DNA of 64,000 bases from JAIOSF01 sp047159865 (GCF_047159865.1 NZ_AP038804.1:1612001-1676000); one strand, 5' to 3'; numbered from the stretch's first letter, positions 32,665 to 42,806 are shown. The notes: a model not told the origin generated them from the sequence alone. Numbers and translations are program-made.

Positions 32665-33318
32665 CTATTTGGTATAGTTGAGAATAAACTTGTATCCTTC
32701 ATCTATGATGGTTTTGATATATTCATAAACTAAGGCTTTTCTTAGTCTTCGTACTAAACTTCTTATAGATTCATGTGATACAGAAGAACCTTCCCAAACA
32801 CTATACTCAATCTGCTCATAGGTGATGATTTGGTTTGGCTTGGAGAGGAGAAGATTTAAAAGTAATCTCTCTTTTTTTGTAAGTTTGACTTTTTTATTAT
32901 CAAATTCTATTGTAGATGCTTCATTATCAAAATAAGAATTTACATCATATTGTATTTGCGTGTTTTGAATAGTGCATAGTTGATCAATTTTAATCTCTAG
33001 TTCATCGATGAAAAAAGGTTTTTTAATATAATCGTTGCATCCAAAATCATAGGACTGTTTAATAAGATCAAGTTCAACGGAAGCTGAGATGATAATAATT
33101 GGGATCTTATCATAATATTCACGAATTTTTTTTAAAATTTTTATCCCATCTATATTGGGAACATTTATATCCAAAATAAAACAATCATAGTTGTTTGTAA
33201 TAGCATCATAAGCATTTTTTCCATCAATAAAAGAATCTATTTTAAAACCTTTTAACTGAAGTCTTTTCACAATAGTAGCATTGAGTTTTTTGTTATCTTC
33301 TAGTAGTAATATTTTCAT
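32665..33318 (-). CDS. OmpR-type response regulator
   Basis: A 217-residue two-component response regulator. The receiver domain has the acidic pair LLLEDNK, phospho-acceptor Asp50 in DCFILDINVPN and the conserved Lys in YIKKPF. A C-terminal winged-helix domain (KLTKKERLLLNLLLSKPNQIITYEQIEYSVWEG) binds DNA. Its start overlaps the end of the sensor kinase gene by 26 bases on the same strand, so the two form a cognate pair. Confidence 0.92.
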   Translation of the reverse strand: MKILLLEDNKKLNATIVKRLQLKGFKIDSFIDGKNAYDAITNNYDCFILDINVPNIDGIKILKKIREYYDKIPIIIISASVELDLIKQSYDFGCNDYIKKPFFIDELEIKIDQLCTIQNTQIQYDVNSYFDNEASTIEFDNKKVKLTKKERLLLNLLLSKPNQIITYEQIEYSVWEGSSVSHESIRSLVRRLRKALVYEYIKTIIDEGYKFILNYTK

Positions 33319-35509
33319 GTAATACTCCTATTGTATGTGGAATTTTTAAGGTAAAAACAACAGAATCATTTTCATTTTGTACTTTTATGATACCTTTCAT
33401 TTTATCTTCTATAATAACCTTCGCCATATAAAGACCAAATCCAGTTCCCTCTTTTTTTGTTGTAAAATAGGGATCAAAGATATTAATGATAATTTTGTCA
33501 TCTATTTTACCTCCATTGTCTATGATTTTTATGATATTATATTTCTCATTTGAGTCAACAACAATAGTGATTTTGAAACGATCAAAATCATCTTGTATGT
33601 TTTCAGAAATTTTATTTTTTGCATTGTTGATGATATTTAATAACACTTGTTTAAACTCATTTTCATATCCGTAAATAAGTGGTTCTGTTTGAGGATTTTT
33701 ATATAAAACTTCTAAGTCTATATTTAAATAAAAAATTTGTTTCCCAATAATCTCAAAAATCTCATCAAATGATTTTTTTATAGAAAAAAGGACTCTTTTG
33801 GTTGATGGTTTGAGAAAATTTCTAAAATCAGTAAGTGTTTTTGACATATATTTGATCTGTATCATTGATTCATTTACAAAGGTATCCATACTTAGACTCT
33901 CTAACTCATCGAGTAAATAGGATGTTTGAATATCTTGAACTTGTGCAGATAGTTCTACTAAAGGTTCGTTCCATTGGTGTGCGATAGCTGCAATCATATC
34001 ACCCATCTCTGCTAGTTTTGCTTGTTGGATTAAAAACTGCTTTTGTTGAAGTCTTTCTGTTATATCATCCATAATACAAACAATACCTCCGATACTTCCA
34101 TCTGTATTTAAGTATACAGCTTTACTCAATACAATATGTTTCATTGTTGAGTTTGGAAAATGGAGTGTAAGTTCTGAGTTGTCTTGTCCTAAGTTTTTGA
34201 GTAGTTTTTTATCTACATTTTCATTTTTGACAGCAATCTCATAAGGGTATAAATCATGTGCAGTTTTTCCTATAATTTCTTGAATGTCAAGTTGAAAAAG
34301 ATCTGCAAAGGCTTGATTTGAACCAAGTATCTTACCATCTTTATTTTTATAATAAATAGCACTAGGTATAGTATTTAGAAGTACTTTATCAAATTTTATT
34401 CTATTTTGTAAATCTTTTTCTACTTTTTTTCTTTTTTGAATATTAATTCTCATTAAAATAACTAAAACAGTTAAAATAATAATTGAAACAATAGATAACA
34501 GTACAAATTCAGTATATTCTTCATAAATACTTTTTGGCTTGTTGATTATGGTGTAGTTGAGTAGTTTATCTGTGAGTGTTATATTGTGTTTTTTTAACTC
34601 CTGATAACTAAACATATAATGGTTTGGTGATTTTTCAACAAGCGGTAAATCTTTTATAGTTTTATTATTTTCTAAAATATCTATAGCCATTTTGGAAACA
34701 ATTTTACCTTGCTCTTTACCTGTTGTGAGTAAACCTCCCAGTAAACCAGACTCCAAATAAAAATCCCATACTCCATAAATAGGAACAGTAGAATGCTCTT
34801 TTATTTTTTTGAACCCTTTTTTATATGTGAAATATCTATTTTTTTTATCTTTTGAAAATAATAAAAATAAAATCACAGTATCTTTATCTAAAGTAGAAAC
34901 TTTGTTTTGAATATTCTCGATGTTCATATTATCAATATATTCAACCTCCATAATAGATTTATATTTTTCAATAATAGGATTAAGGTCTTTTTTTAATGCA
35001 AGTCCTGTTTTTGACTTATCGTTTAAAATCAAAATTTTTTTTGTTTGGGGTTGTAAAAGGGTAATTAGTTCAAAATTTTTTTCAATATTAACATTTTCAA
35101 GTACACCTGTCATGGAGTTGTTGAGTTGTTTAGTATAGAACTTTTGTTTGTCAAAATTATTTATACCACAAAATAAAATAGGAAGATTTTTAAAAAGAGT
35201 ATTTTTGTGTTTTATTGCAAAATCATAAGCATCATTGTCTGATACAATTATAAGATCAAAATGGCGTTTCTGAAATTGCTCTTTATATAAGAGTGAAAGT
35301 TTGTTAAGATATGAACTACTATTTATTTTTTTTGAATTCATATAAAGAGTTGAGAGTTCTATATCTTGATATGGAAAGAGTTCTGCTTCTACAGTTTCTG
35401 AAATAGCATCACTCCAAGCATATCCTTTATGATATGAATGGAGTAATAAAACCTCTTTTGCATAGAGTGAAGTAATCGTTAAAAATATAATAAAAATAAA
35501 TGCTTTCAT
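33293..35509 (-). CDS. Sensor histidine kinase with ABC-type substrate-binding domain
   Basis: A 738-residue membrane kinase paired with the overlapping response regulator. A signal peptide precedes a periplasmic domain of the ABC_sub_bind type (EVLLLHSYHKGYAWSDAISETVEAEL, residues 19-300). A transmembrane helix (about 328-350), a PAS domain (about 368-480) and a kinase core follow. His511 lies in AIAHQWNEPLVEL, a variant of the usual QWRQPL box. IDNGGKI and EGTGFGL form the ATP site. The ligand is unknown. Confidence 0.9.
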   Translation of the reverse strand: MKAFIFIIFLTITSLYAKEVLLLHSYHKGYAWSDAISETVEAELFPYQDIELSTLYMNSKKINSSSYLNKLSLLYKEQFQKRHFDLIIVSDNDAYDFAIKHKNTLFKNLPILFCGINNFDKQKFYTKQLNNSMTGVLENVNIEKNFELITLLQPQTKKILILNDKSKTGLALKKDLNPIIEKYKSIMEVEYIDNMNIENIQNKVSTLDKDTVILFLLFSKDKKNRYFTYKKGFKKIKEHSTVPIYGVWDFYLESGLLGGLLTTGKEQGKIVSKMAIDILENNKTIKDLPLVEKSPNHYMFSYQELKKHNITLTDKLLNYTIINKPKSIYEEYTEFVLLSIVSIIILTVLVILMRINIQKRKKVEKDLQNRIKFDKVLLNTIPSAIYYKNKDGKILGSNQAFADLFQLDIQEIIGKTAHDLYPYEIAVKNENVDKKLLKNLGQDNSELTLHFPNSTMKHIVLSKAVYLNTDGSIGGIVCIMDDITERLQQKQFLIQQAKLAEMGDMIAAIAHQWNEPLVELSAQVQDIQTSYLLDELESLSMDTFVNESMIQIKYMSKTLTDFRNFLKPSTKRVLFSIKKSFDEIFEIIGKQIFYLNIDLEVLYKNPQTEPLIYGYENEFKQVLLNIINNAKNKISENIQDDFDRFKITIVVDSNEKYNIIKIIDNGGKIDDKIIINIFDPYFTTKKEGTGFGLYMAKVIIEDKMKGIIKVQNENDSVVFTLKIPHTIGVLHENITTRR

Positions 35510-35560
35510 GATACTCTTTTAAAATTTTTTATTTTATTATATCAAAGATTAACTATTTCC

Positions 35561-36145
35561 TTAGTCTATAAAAATCACATATCCTGATTTTGGTCCATGA
35601 GCTCCAATAACTAAAGATTGTTCTATATCAGCTGTTTTTGATGGACCTGACACAAATACACCATACCCCTTATCTTCAAATGAGATTTTTTCATATGCTT
35701 CATGCATATTATTTAAGATATCTGATTTTTTAACAACGATAATAATATTTTGTGCAATAAAGTATAATGATCTATGTCTATTATCACTATTTTTTAACCA
35801 CACAGCACCATTTTCCGCAACTGCGAACTCACCTTTTACAATAGCTAAATCAACATCTCGTAAGTTGTGTGGGTCACTCTCATCATTTGCTATAAAGTTA
35901 CCAAGTTTTGATTCTTCAATATTAGATACAATAACCTTTTCATCAGGATAAAGAGATGAAATTACTTCATCTAATTTATCTTTTGTAGTATCTATAGCAT
36001 CTCCCCCAACAGTATTTAAAACTCTTGAAAACTCTTCAAATTTATTTTCAAAGGTAAGTCCAAAATTTGTATACTCTGGAAGATCTGATTTAGGAACAAT
36101 ATTGTTTTTTCGTATTTTATCTAGTATTAGTTGTTTACTTGTCAT
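35561..36145 (-). CDS. lutC: Lactate utilisation protein LutC
   Basis: LutC is one of three proteins that together oxidise L-lactate to pyruvate. The 194-residue sequence belongs to the LUD domain family: the segment LAIVKGEFAVAENGAVWL and the end VIGAHGPKSGYVIFI are typical. It overlaps the 3' end of lutB by 11 bases and is the last gene of lutABC. Its own catalytic role is unproven in the family. Confidence 0.9.
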   Translation of the reverse strand: MTSKQLILDKIRKNNIVPKSDLPEYTNFGLTFENKFEEFSRVLNTVGGDAIDTTKDKLDEVISSLYPDEKVIVSNIEESKLGNFIANDESDPHNLRDVDLAIVKGEFAVAENGAVWLKNSDNRHRSLYFIAQNIIIVVKKSDILNNMHEAYEKISFEDKGYGVFVSGPSKTADIEQSLVIGAHGPKSGYVIFID

Positions 36146-37523
36146 TTTCTTCCCTCTCTTCTTTTTTCATTTTTTCATATAACTCTTTAAATGAATGTTC
36201 TGGAAACTCTGGAATATCTCTTGTTTTTCCCCAAACATTAAATTTATTGTATATTAAGAAATTTGGTAGTTTTGGAACAACTTTTCTTCCTACATATCCT
36301 GCAAAATCTAAGAGCTTTGGTCTATTAAATAAATAAGTCATAATTTTCATAGATAACATTTTTGATTTTGGTAAATGTCCAGCTTGGGCTAAATCTTGTC
36401 TATGATTATATAATTGTGAATCCAAATCAATTTTTGCAGGACATACATTTGTACAAGAACCACATAAAGTACAAGCAAATGGTAATGAACTGTGTTTTTC
36501 AGGTTCTTTAAAAGCAGCAATTGTAGAACCAATTGGTCCAGGAATAACATGCTCATAAGAGTGTCCTCCAGATCTTCTATAAACTGGACAGGTATTCATA
36601 CAAGCTCCACATCTAATACAGTTTAGTGCTTGTCTATACTTCTCATTTGCTAAAAATTCTGCTCTTTTATTATCAACAATAATAATATGCATCTCTCCAC
36701 CTTCAACAGGCTGGTGAAAATGCGATGTATACGATGTAATCGCTTGTCCAGTTGCACTTCTAGCTAGTAGTCTTGTAAATACTCCTAGATCTTGAAGTCG
36801 TGGAATGATTTTCTCCATCCCCATAGAAGCAATATGCAGTTTTGGTAACGATGCACCCATATCTGCATTTCCTTCATTTGTACAAACAACAACTCCACCA
36901 GTTTCGGCTATAGCAAAATTTACACCAGTAAGTCCAGCCTCAGCTGTTAAGAAATCTTCTCGCAAACTAGCTCTGGCAGCTCGTGTAAGATAAGTAGGGT
37001 CATCATTTCCTTTTTGGGTTCCTAAATGCTCATGGAATGTATCAGATACATCCATTTTTTTAAGGTGAATAGCAGGAAGTACGATATGAGACGGTGGCTC
37101 ATTTCTTAGCTGAACGATTCTTTCCCCTAAATCTGTATCAATAACCTCTATTCCTCTTGCTTCTAAATAAGGATTTAAGTGACACTCTTCTGTTAACATA
37201 GATTTTGATTTTACAAGTTTTTTTACAGATTTCTCTTTTAGTAATTTATGCACAATCTCATTATGTTCAACAGCATCTTTAGCCCAGTGAACTTTGATAC
37301 CCTTAGCAGTAGCATTTTTCTCAAACTCTTCTAAATAAAAATCCATTTTATTCATAGTGTGAGTTTTAATAGTACTTGCATAAGATCTTAATTGCTCCCA
37401 TTCTGGAATACCATGTGCAGCTTTATCTCTTTTTTCACGAACAAACCATAAGGCTTTATCATGCCAGTGCATTCTTTCATCGTTTGCTACATATTTAGTA
37501 GCATTTATTGGATGGCTTGCCAT
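36135..37523 (-). CDS. lutB: Lactate utilisation iron-sulfur protein LutB
   Basis: LutB is the central subunit of the LutABC L-lactate oxidation complex. Its 462 residues combine an N-terminal LUD domain (VNFAIAETGGVVVCTNEGN) with a ferredoxin domain of two [4Fe-4S] motifs, CIRCGACMNTCPVY and CTLCGSCTNVCPAKI, and a C-terminal domain of about 110 residues. All eight Cys are present. Start and stop overlap lutA and lutC, so the three are translated together. Confidence 0.94.
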   Translation of the reverse strand: MASHPINATKYVANDERMHWHDKALWFVREKRDKAAHGIPEWEQLRSYASTIKTHTMNKMDFYLEEFEKNATAKGIKVHWAKDAVEHNEIVHKLLKEKSVKKLVKSKSMLTEECHLNPYLEARGIEVIDTDLGERIVQLRNEPPSHIVLPAIHLKKMDVSDTFHEHLGTQKGNDDPTYLTRAARASLREDFLTAEAGLTGVNFAIAETGGVVVCTNEGNADMGASLPKLHIASMGMEKIIPRLQDLGVFTRLLARSATGQAITSYTSHFHQPVEGGEMHIIIVDNKRAEFLANEKYRQALNCIRCGACMNTCPVYRRSGGHSYEHVIPGPIGSTIAAFKEPEKHSSLPFACTLCGSCTNVCPAKIDLDSQLYNHRQDLAQAGHLPKSKMLSMKIMTYLFNRPKLLDFAGYVGRKVVPKLPNFLIYNKFNVWGKTRDIPEFPEHSFKELYEKMKKEEREENDK

Positions 37524-38275
37524 TAGTTATCCTTTCCTAAAAGTATTTGAGCTATATGTAATACTTCTAGTTTTTTATTTTCTCTATTGATAAGTCCTTG
37601 CAGGTGCATTAGACATGACATATCTGCACCAGTTATAACCTCTACATTTGAGTCTATATGATCTTGGATTCTATCTTTACCCATTGCTGTTGAAACTGCA
37701 TCTTCAGTTACACAGAATGTTCCACCAAATCCACAACACTCATCTCTTCTATTAAGTTCAACTAATGTAATATCAGGCACACGACTAAGCACATTTTCTA
37801 ACTTTGAGTTATATGGAATATTCAGCTCACTTGGAGATCCTAGACCTAAAGCTCTATGTCCATGACAGGAGTTGTGAAGTCCTACTTTATGAGGAAATGA
37901 GATATTTGAAAAATCTAAATTTTCTGGTTTTATGATGTCATGTAGAAATTCTGTGATTTCATAGATAGATGTTTTTACTTTATTATAATTTACATCATCT
38001 TCAAAAAATTCTGCGTAATGCTCTTTTACCATAGTTACACAAGAACCTGATGGAGCTACTATATAATCGTATTTTTTAAAATTAGTAACAAAATTTACTG
38101 CTAAAGATTTTACATCTTTTGCACATCCTGAGTTGGCCATAGGCTGACCACAGCAAGTTTGATTTGTTGGGTATTGAACATCAAAGTTTAATTTTTCTAG
38201 TAATTTGTAAGTTGCCATTGAAGCTTCTGGATATAATTCATTCATGAAGCATGGGATAAATAAACCTATTTTCAT
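37523..38275 (-). CDS. lutA: Lactate utilisation protein LutA (CCG-domain)
   Basis: LutA is the cysteine-rich subunit of the L-lactate oxidation complex. Two CCG domains are seen in 250 residues: TCCGQPMANSG and ECCGFGGTFCV, with upstream Cys partners in GLFIPCFMNELYPEA and GLHNSCHGHRALG. These hold non-cubane iron-sulfur centres in related proteins. It is the first gene of lutABC; the 132-base gap to the divergent recQ gene must hold the operon promoter. Confidence 0.93.
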   Translation of the reverse strand: MKIGLFIPCFMNELYPEASMATYKLLEKLNFDVQYPTNQTCCGQPMANSGCAKDVKSLAVNFVTNFKKYDYIVAPSGSCVTMVKEHYAEFFEDDVNYNKVKTSIYEITEFLHDIIKPENLDFSNISFPHKVGLHNSCHGHRALGLGSPSELNIPYNSKLENVLSRVPDITLVELNRRDECCGFGGTFCVTEDAVSTAMGKDRIQDHIDSNVEVITGADMSCLMHLQGLINRENKKLEVLHIAQILLGKDN

Positions 38276-38407
38276 TTGTACTCCTTTTTATAGTAAATAA
38301 TTGTATATGAAAGATGTGATAATTGTATGATATTATACTTTTATAAAACAATGATAAAACTTACTGTAATATGAGCCTTATTAAAATCTCACAAAAGGTA
38401 GTTAAGA

Positions 38408-40540
38408 GTGAATACTCACAATACAAATATATATGAAACACTTAAAAAATATTTTGGCTTTGATAGTTTTCGAAATATACAAGAAGAAGCGATAAATCAT
38501 ATTTTAGAGAAGAAAGATCTACTTACTATTTTACCTACAGGAAGTGGAAAGTCACTTATTTTTCAACTTCCTACACTTATGATGCCAGGGGTTACTGTTG
38601 TTATCTCTCCACTTATTGCACTTATGCAAGATCAAGTAGTAAACTTAGAAGCAAATGGTATATCTGCTTCGATGATAAATTCACAAAATACCATAGAAGA
38701 AAATAATGCTATTTTTGAACAACTAAGAAATAACCAATTAAAATTTTTATATATAGCACCAGAACGATTCCAAAGTGGGGATTTTTTAGAAAAACTTAAA
38801 ATGATACAAATAAACTTTTTTGTAATAGATGAAGCTCATTGTGTAAGTGAATGGGGACATGAGTTTCGAGATGATTATCAAAAATTAGGGCTTTTAAAAA
38901 TAAACTTTCCAGACACACCTATTACTTGTTTTACAGCTACAGCTACTAAAAGTGTTGAACTAGATATAGCTAAAACATTGGGTATAGACCCTAAGAATAT
39001 ATTAAAAACAAAAATACAAAGAACAAATCTTATCATACGAAGTGAAAAAAGACTAGGAGATGGTAAAGAACAAATCACAAAATTTTTACACTCTCACAGC
39101 AATGAATGTGGCATCATATATTGTTTCACAAGAAAAGAAACAACAACTTTAAGTGAGTATTTAAACACAAAAGGATTTGATACTTTAGCGTATCATGCTG
39201 GACTTCCTGCAAATCAAAGAGATGAAATCTTTACAAAGTTCAAGAATGAAAGCGTAAAAATTATAGTTGCTACCATTGCTTTTGGGATGGGGATAGATAA
39301 AGGAAATATTCGATTTGTTTTACATACTTCTATGCCAAAAACTTTGGAAAACTATTCTCAAGAGATAGGTCGTGCAGGAAGAGATGGACTCAATGCAGAA
39401 GTTTTGATGCTATTTTCAAAAGCAGATGAGTTAGGTAAAAAAAGATTTATAGATGTTTTAGAAGAGAGTACTTACAAACAAAACAACTATAAAAAACTAG
39501 AAACAATGTATAGATTTGCAATATCTTCTAAATGTAGACATCAAAATATCGCTTTATATTTTGGAGATGATATTGAACAGTGTGAAACTATTTGTGATAA
39601 CTGTGTAAGTGGAGAAAAAGAGTATCAAGATATTACTATAGAATCTCAAAAATTTTTATCCGCAATATTACGAGTAGAAGAGAGATTTGGACAAACTTAC
39701 ATCATAGATATTTTAAGAGGTTCAAAAGCGAAAAGAATTTTAGATTTTGGGCATGAGAATTTGAGTGTTCATGGAATAGGGCAAGAGTTGAGTAAAGAAC
39801 AATGGGGAAGTGTATCTGATACCTTACTTGATATTGAAGCTATCGTGAGTTCTGGTGAATATAGAACTTTACAACTTACAAACACTGGTCGTGAAATACT
39901 TAAAAAACAAAAAACAGTGCAAATAGATAAAAAACATTTAGAAGAGAATAAGAGTTATAAAGAGTATAAAAAAGATATAGTAGTTGATGAACTTTTTGAA
40001 AAATTTAGAACTTTACGAACAAAAATAGCCACACAAGATGAAGTCGCTCCATACATAGTATTTGGTGATAAAACTTTACAACAAATCTCACTAAAACTAC
40101 CCACAACACATGAAGAGTTTTTAAATATTTCAGGAATAGGGCAAAGCAAACTAGAAAAATATGGTGAAGTATTTATGAATCTTTGTCAAAGTATAAAAGA
40201 TGAAAAAGAAAAAATTGTCCTAGAAACACCTATGGAAACAGAACCAAAAATAAAAAAAGAACTTTCGAAAACATATCTTCAAACAAAAGATTTGATTGAT
40301 GAGGGAAAAACGCTTGATGAGATTTTAGAACTTCGAGAGCTAAAAGACTCTACAGTTATATCTCACATAAATGAGCTTTTTGAAAATGAATATATAACAC
40401 AAGAGCAAAAAGATGTTTTATTTCAACCAATGCGAGATAGCTTTCCAAATGATATAAAAACTTGGATAGAAGAGGGGCTTCAAAAACATGATATAACTTA
40501 TTTAAGACAATATGTAAATAAGTATGGGTATTTATTTTGA
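38408..40540 (+). CDS. recQ: ATP-dependent DNA helicase RecQ
   Basis: RecQ is a 3'-5' helicase that acts in recombination repair and fork restart. The 710-residue sequence has Walker A LPTGSGKSLIFQLP, the DEAH box VIDEAHCVSEWGHEFRDDY and motif VI QEIGRAGRDG. A zinc-binding Cys set (CRHQNIALYFGDDIEQCETICDNC), winged-helix RQC domain and HRDC region follow, then an extra C-terminal helix-turn-helix segment (LQTKDLIDEGKTLDEILELRELKDSTVISHI). The start is GTG at 38408, preceded by AAAAGG 9 bases upstream. A strong hairpin follows the stop. Confidence 0.95.
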   Translation: MNTHNTNIYETLKKYFGFDSFRNIQEEAINHILEKKDLLTILPTGSGKSLIFQLPTLMMPGVTVVISPLIALMQDQVVNLEANGISASMINSQNTIEENNAIFEQLRNNQLKFLYIAPERFQSGDFLEKLKMIQINFFVIDEAHCVSEWGHEFRDDYQKLGLLKINFPDTPITCFTATATKSVELDIAKTLGIDPKNILKTKIQRTNLIIRSEKRLGDGKEQITKFLHSHSNECGIIYCFTRKETTTLSEYLNTKGFDTLAYHAGLPANQRDEIFTKFKNESVKIIVATIAFGMGIDKGNIRFVLHTSMPKTLENYSQEIGRAGRDGLNAEVLMLFSKADELGKKRFIDVLEESTYKQNNYKKLETMYRFAISSKCRHQNIALYFGDDIEQCETICDNCVSGEKEYQDITIESQKFLSAILRVEERFGQTYIIDILRGSKAKRILDFGHENLSVHGIGQELSKEQWGSVSDTLLDIEAIVSSGEYRTLQLTNTGREILKKQKTVQIDKKHLEENKSYKEYKKDIVVDELFEKFRTLRTKIATQDEVAPYIVFGDKTLQQISLKLPTTHEEFLNISGIGQSKLEKYGEVFMNLCQSIKDEKEKIVLETPMETEPKIKKELSKTYLQTKDLIDEGKTLDEILELRELKDSTVISHINELFENEYITQEQKDVLFQPMRDSFPNDIKTWIEEGLQKHDITYLRQYVNKYGYLF

Positions 40541-40560
40541 GTTAATAATAAAAGAGAAAC

Positions 40561-40597
40561 AAAAAGGGGGAAGTGATAATTCACTTCCCCCTTTTTT
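40561..40597. terminator. Strong bidirectional terminator after recQ
   Basis: The 15-base stem AAAAAGGGGGAAGTG pairs with CACTTCCCCCTTTTT around a six-base loop (ATAATT), with a T-run on the plus strand and on the reverse strand as well. It lies between the recQ stop and the convergent 76-residue gene, so it can end transcription from both sides. Confidence 0.9.
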
Positions 40598-40613
40598 TAT
40601 GTAAAAAAATCAA

Positions 40614-40844
40614 CTAAGAAACTTTTTTTTGTTCTTTGTTGATTCTCTCTTCTAATTTTTGTTTTTGGTCGATCAAAAACATAATGTTTTCTTTCAAAGC
40701 GTGTCTGTCTTGATAAGACTCTATTATAAACTCATATAATTTTGGTCTATTTTGTTTCCAATTGTGCAAAGTAGTTTTGTTTACTTCTAAATCGCTTTCC
40801 ATTTTTCTTAAACTAGGGGTTGTTTTTACTTGTGGTGCTGTCAT
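40614..40844 (-). CDS. Small HTH-like DNA-binding protein, 76 aa
   Basis: A 76-residue protein with a helix-turn-helix-like segment MESDLEVNKTTLHNWKQNRPKLYEFI near residues 15-40, of the kind seen in small phage-like regulators. A Lys/Glu-rich coiled coil follows (LKENIMFLIDQKQKLEERINKEQKK), suited to dimerisation. It is preceded by a near-consensus sigma-70 promoter with an inverted repeat in the spacer, and by AAGGA five bases from the ATG. Autoregulation is the simplest reading. I do not recognise a named family. Confidence 0.65.
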   Translation of the reverse strand: MTAPQVKTTPSLRKMESDLEVNKTTLHNWKQNRPKLYEFIIESYQDRHALKENIMFLIDQKQKLEERINKEQKKVS

Positions 40845-40872
40845 TTGAATCCTTGTATTGGTTTATGCGTGT

Positions 40873-40938
40873 ATTGTACACATATTTGGAACAAAAGTCA
40901 ATAAAAATACTACTTTTGTTCCAATAAATGGAACAAAA
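40873..40938 (-). promoter_or_regulatory. Promoter with operator inverted repeat for 76-aa gene
   Basis: On the minus strand, -35 TTGACT (40896-40901) and -10 TACAAT (40873-40878) are exactly 17 bases apart. A perfect inverted repeat, TTGGAACAAAAGT (40886-40898) and ACTTTTGTTCCAA (40912-40924), covers the spacer and -35 and extends upstream. A third copy of TGGAACAAAA is at 40929-40938. This arrangement is typical of a repressor operator with an auxiliary half-site. Confidence 0.75.
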
Positions 40939-41113
40939 TAGTAAATATTGAAATATAGTAAACTTTTTTCATGAAGAAGTTCCAGTTAGAAAGTGATAAA
41001 AAAAGAAAAGAGGGTAAATGTTATAAGGAATAAATTATTAGAAGGGATGGAGTATAGGTTTTATTTTAAAAATAATGAGTTTGTAAAAAATTGTTTGATA
41101 AAAAAATGGTAAA

Positions 41114-42670
41114 CTAAATGCTTACTTGATTTCTACCATTTTGTTTAGATTTATATAATAATGTATCAGCTTTAAGATAGATCTCTTCTGCTGTAATTTG
41201 TTCTTGTTGAAAATCATATATGTACAAACCTATAGAGACTGTAATATACTCAGAGGCACTATTGTTTTTATGTGGAATATGTGTATTTTCTATATTATTT
41301 TTTATAGTAGTTGCTATTTTATAAGCATCTTGATTATTTTTAGTGAAACACAAAAATCCAAACTCTTCTCCACCTAGCCTGAAAATAAGATCCTCTTCTC
41401 TTTTTAAGGATTGTTTAATTGATTGGCTTACTTTAATGAGAGCTAAATCACCTGCTTGGTGTCCATAAGTATCATTATATTGTTTAAAATGATCAATATC
41501 AATCATACAAAAAGCTATTGGTTGATTGAGTCTTTTTGACAGTTTTAATTGTTGTGGAAAAATTTCGTCAAAGTATCTTCTATTATAAACTTTTGTCATA
41601 GAATCTGTAATTGAAAGTTTCTCTACGGCTTTCTTATCAGTTATATCAACACGGATAGCAGTATATCCAATAATATTATTATAATAATCCATATTTGGCT
41701 GAATAGTGGTATTTAGCCAACAATTTGTATTGTTTTTTTTAGAATTTTGAATATCACTATTCCAAACTTGCCCTTTTTTTATAGTATTCCACATTTTTTT
41801 AAAAACTTCATCTTTAATATTGGGTGATCTTAAAATATTATGTGACTTTCCAAGAAGTTCCTCTTCACGATATCCGTGAATTCTCTGAAATGCTTTACTA
41901 ACATAAGTGATTTTACCATCTTTGTTTGTTGTTGAAGTGATGATATAATTATCAATAAGATTAAAATATTTTTCATTTTCTTCATTTTTTAACTCTTTCT
42001 GTAAAAAATCAGTAATTATATTAAGAATATTGTGATGAAAATCAGATAGTTTGTAATTTTGTGTATCTTTATTTAGATACAGAATTATTGAAGCAATAAC
42101 TTTTTTGTTACTAATCAATGGAATAGAAATTTTATAATAAGTTTTAGTTTGTATATATTTAACTTTTTGAAAAGCAACAGATTCTCCTATTTGTCCACGA
42201 TAAATCTCAAGTGTTTTTTCCTCTTCTTTAAGATCAATATTAAATGTTCCTGATAAATATAATTGTTCATTTACATAATCGACTATATAAAACTTTGCTC
42301 TTTGAACACCTATGAGTTTTTGTAAAAATTGCAATGAATAATGTGATATATCTTTTACATTATTAAATTGTTGTAAATGAGTAAATAATGAATTAATAAC
42401 CTCTAGTTCATATCGTGACTGCATTTCAATATCTTTAGATCTTACTTTTTTTGAATAGATATATTGAGTTATCATGATAATAAATAATATTAAAAATAGT
42501 AGTGCAAATGTTCCAAATTGGAAAATCTGATTAAAATCTTTCTCTGTTAATATATCTAGTTTTATTTGTGATTTTAGATATAAGTTATAGAAATAATAGT
42601 TAGAAGTAAATAGTATAATAATGATAAATGAATAAATAAATAAAAAATTTTTTGTTTTAGTAGATGTCAT
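41114..42670 (-). CDS. Membrane diguanylate cyclase with GAF-like and PAS domains
   Basis: A 518-residue protein that would make cyclic di-GMP. Two N-terminal transmembrane helices (about 9-27 and 50-70) enclose a very short periplasmic loop. A GAF-like domain (NSLFTHLQQFNNVKDISHYSLQFLQKLIG onward, about 90-215), a PAS domain (about 235-345) and a GGDEF domain follow. The active-site motif is RLGGEEF, a functional variant, and TDSMTKVYNRRYFDEIF opens the domain. The short form of the first domain suggests internal sensing rather than periplasmic sensing. Confidence 0.92.
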   Translation of the reverse strand: MTSTKTKNFLFIYSFIIIILFTSNYYFYNLYLKSQIKLDILTEKDFNQIFQFGTFALLFLILFIIMITQYIYSKKVRSKDIEMQSRYELEVINSLFTHLQQFNNVKDISHYSLQFLQKLIGVQRAKFYIVDYVNEQLYLSGTFNIDLKEEEKTLEIYRGQIGESVAFQKVKYIQTKTYYKISIPLISNKKVIASIILYLNKDTQNYKLSDFHHNILNIITDFLQKELKNEENEKYFNLIDNYIITSTTNKDGKITYVSKAFQRIHGYREEELLGKSHNILRSPNIKDEVFKKMWNTIKKGQVWNSDIQNSKKNNTNCWLNTTIQPNMDYYNNIIGYTAIRVDITDKKAVEKLSITDSMTKVYNRRYFDEIFPQQLKLSKRLNQPIAFCMIDIDHFKQYNDTYGHQAGDLALIKVSQSIKQSLKREEDLIFRLGGEEFGFLCFTKNNQDAYKIATTIKNNIENTHIPHKNNSASEYITVSIGLYIYDFQQEQITAEEIYLKADTLLYKSKQNGRNQVSI

Positions 42671-42806
42671 ATTTCATCCTTTTGACTTATATTTAATAGT
42701 TTACAAAAAAATTTAATATAAATTTTAGATATATTGTATATTTCTTATCCATTTGGTTAACTTTATTCTGATATAATAAAATATGATAATTTTAGAGGAT
42801 TCCAAT

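Noticed and set aside
38276..38407. FNR-like site upstream of lutA
   Set aside because: The region between lutA and recQ holds no TTGAT-N4-ATCAA-like palindrome, so no oxygen-control claim is made for lactate genes.
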